Assembly: GCA_030581615.1 (NCBI GenBank)
Contig: JAKTTT010000029.1
Coordinates: 186,001-250,000, forward strand
DNA: 64,000 nucleotides
Source: Alloascoidea africana
Taxonomy: Eukaryota > Ascomycota > Alloascoideomycetes > Alloascoideales > Alloascoideaceae
Reading direction: 5' to 3'
Position 1 is the stretch's first letter. Each line of letters begins with the position of its first letter. The notes below the pieces were generated by a model. It was not told the DNA's origin, made no database searches, and worked only from the letters and a program-made list of their open reading frames with translations. Made by a program: the position numbers and the translations under genes. Positions 62,386 to 64,000 of the stretch are shown one piece after another.

Positions 62386-64000
62386 CTACACAACAAGATT
62401 CAATTTCTGTTGGATGAGTAGCAGTTGATACTGAAAGGAGTCTTCAAATCTGGCAAGGCACTTTTCATACTCTTTTTTGATATCATCCGACGTACGCATC
62501 ACGAAACCATCTTTGCCAAAACCCCCCCAAAAAAGTTAGATCAAATTCATTCTTTTTGTTTTCTATCATTTTATACTTACCATTATTACCTTTTCGCACA
62601 ATTATCCATTCCTCATCGTGGGGTAAACAAGACAAGACGTTCATGATAACCGTGTAATAATTTGTAATTTTTTGATAAAACTCGTCGCTTTCATCTTTTG
62701 GCTTTAAAGCAAGGTCTTTGCCATCTTGTGAACCATTGCAATTGTTTCTAAGACATTGCACGTATTGATACAGAGCGGTTGCCGCTAAAAAAAAACAAAA
62801 TGTTAGCAATAGGATCAACATTCCTACATTAAATTGAGGTTATACATACCTCCTCGATGGTCTTTGAGTTGCTGTCTCCATGCAAATAAAATGCCGTAAA
62901 CTTCAAAATCTTCTTCTGCTCTTTTCGATAACAACTCATCGATAACATCTTCCAAACCGATAAAACTGTAGAATAGGATGTTCGATTTGTAATCATTACT
63001 CTTAATAAGTTCCCCAATAAACTCATCCATTGATGGGACCAGCTCTGCATGCCCATAAATCGACATTTGTACCAATGATTCATAGCAGTTACCAAAATCT
63101 CCAGTTTCCAGTGATAACTCAAACTGCACTTTTAAGATCTTGTGTATTACGCTCTGCTTCTCAACCTGTGTCTCATCGTACTCCTCCAAAAGCGCATTTG
63201 TTAGAGCATATTTTGAAAATTTTATTGCAATTGAATGATACTGCTCCTGTTCAAATTCCCCTAAAAGTTTTGCAACACTTAGGTAATAATTCACCAAATC
63301 TGTGTCGTAAAGCCGAATCTCAAATTCTCCTTTGGATGCGCCTGCTTTCGCCACAAGCGAAATAAACTTGGATATTAATTCTTGTTCTTGCTTATTAGGC
63401 CTATATTTTGAGAATGTGTAGGCACCTGTTTTCAAGGTTCTTTTCGCTTTGTCAACTGATCCAACAACAACTTGAGAAATCGCTTTTATCAAGCTTTCAA
63501 AGGGAGAAGTGGTGGGGAGATATGGAACAAGTACTTCTACCGCATCTCTTGACTTTTTTGATGCCGCCACAATTTGTACAATACTCGCCACAAACGTGTC
63601 ACTGAAAAGTATTTCCTTCACCAAATTCTTTAAAACTTGCGAATAAGAACTCAAATCCAGTGAAGATGGTACAACGTTACGTTGTTGTCTTATCCAGTTG
63701 TGTAATGGACCAGACAGGAGGTTATTGTTTGGGGTTCCATGATTAAGAGATAGAGTCTGTAACTGTGCTACCAGATCGTCATCACTATTCCCAGTGGATT
63801 GATTTATACCACTTAACGGTATAACCTGATGAAGAACAAAATCCGTCTGTTTATAAGCAGATAACAAAGCTGGATAATACTGCGTCATCTCAATCCCGTA
63901 TTCCTCTATCAACTCCTTTTTAGGTATATTACACACCAGAACAACCAGAATAAGCAGGTTAAAACAAAATTCGTTGATTGTTGAAAAAAGCTCATGAATT
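62386..64000 (-). CDS. NUP120: Nucleoporin Nup120 (Nup160 family), C-terminal part, truncated by window edge
   Basis: Scaffold subunit of the Y (Nup84/Nup107) complex of the nuclear pore. Visible exons: from the right edge to 62850, 62784-62581, and 62510-62386; introns of 65 and 70 nt (GTATGT with GCTAAC; GTAAGT with TCTAAC). The frame stays open to base 64000, so the N-terminal part lies outside. The visible part is all helical. VYGILFAWRQQLKDHRGAAT and ALYQYVQCLRN match the Nup160/Nup120 tail, followed by SCLPHDEEWIIV, and the last exon encodes a helix ending NLVV. An apparent start near 63936 is GTG and not real. Assignment rests on these motifs and is fairly secure. Confidence 0.82.

Overview
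The window is a 64 kb piece of a budding-yeast (Saccharomycotina) nuclear chromosome. The gene set is unmistakably yeast: STH1, THO2, RHO3 with a CAAX box, SEC59, CDC31, GSH1, LSM7, ARP1, SPC25, BTN1, TAP42 and NUP120. CTG falls at conserved leucines (for example in RHO3), so the nuclear code is standard and this is not a CUG-Ser yeast. Introns are unusually frequent for a yeast: I place 36 in 15 genes, plus one probable intron in a broken gene. Most are 51-152 nt, with GTATGT or GTAAGT 5' sites and a CTAAC-type branch site just before the 3' AG. That, plus a delta-12 fatty-acid desaturase, suggests an early-branching, intron-rich lineage. I cannot name the species.

Layout from left to right. 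1-4 kb: a possible gene tail at the edge, a five-exon SmG gene (SMX2), then a kinetochore-like coiled-coil gene and a small unknown gene. 4-13 kb: HMG-CoA reductase, TRM82 and STH1, all on the minus strand. 13-15 kb: GPD1, divergent from STH1. 15-20 kb: a RING plus vWA protein resembling Ste5, then a long gap. 20-32 kb, plus strand: THO2, RHO3, HEM13, SEC59 and CDC31. 33-42 kb: GSH1 and ZTA1 (minus), LSM7 (plus), ARP1, a GPI-type wall protein and a broken F-box-like gene (minus). 44-50 kb: an m-AAA protease, FAD2 and YHM2. 50-56 kb: a Zn2Cys6 factor, a 2.4 kb gap and a TGL1-type lipase. 57-64 kb: SPC25, BTN1 and an IZH/PAQR gene in tight tandem, then TAP42, and NUP120 cut by the right edge.

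The genes are housekeeping and do not form one pathway. Loose themes are lipid and sterol metabolism (HMG1, FAD2, TGL1, SEC59, IZH), chromosome segregation and cytoskeleton (SPC25, CDC31, ARP1, STH1), RNA processing and export (SMX2, LSM7, THO2, NUP120, TRM82) and redox or glutathione (GSH1, ZTA1, GPD1). Small conserved genes carry most of the introns; the long genes have few or none. I found no convincing tRNA, rRNA, CRISPR array, transposon or virus-like element, and no clearly novel multi-gene system. The best leads are gene-level: very short first exons, intron retention that would remove the RHO3 lipid anchor, an upstream ORF overlapping the SEC59 start, the unknown gene next to the kinetochore-like gene, and a GC-rich island over IZH.
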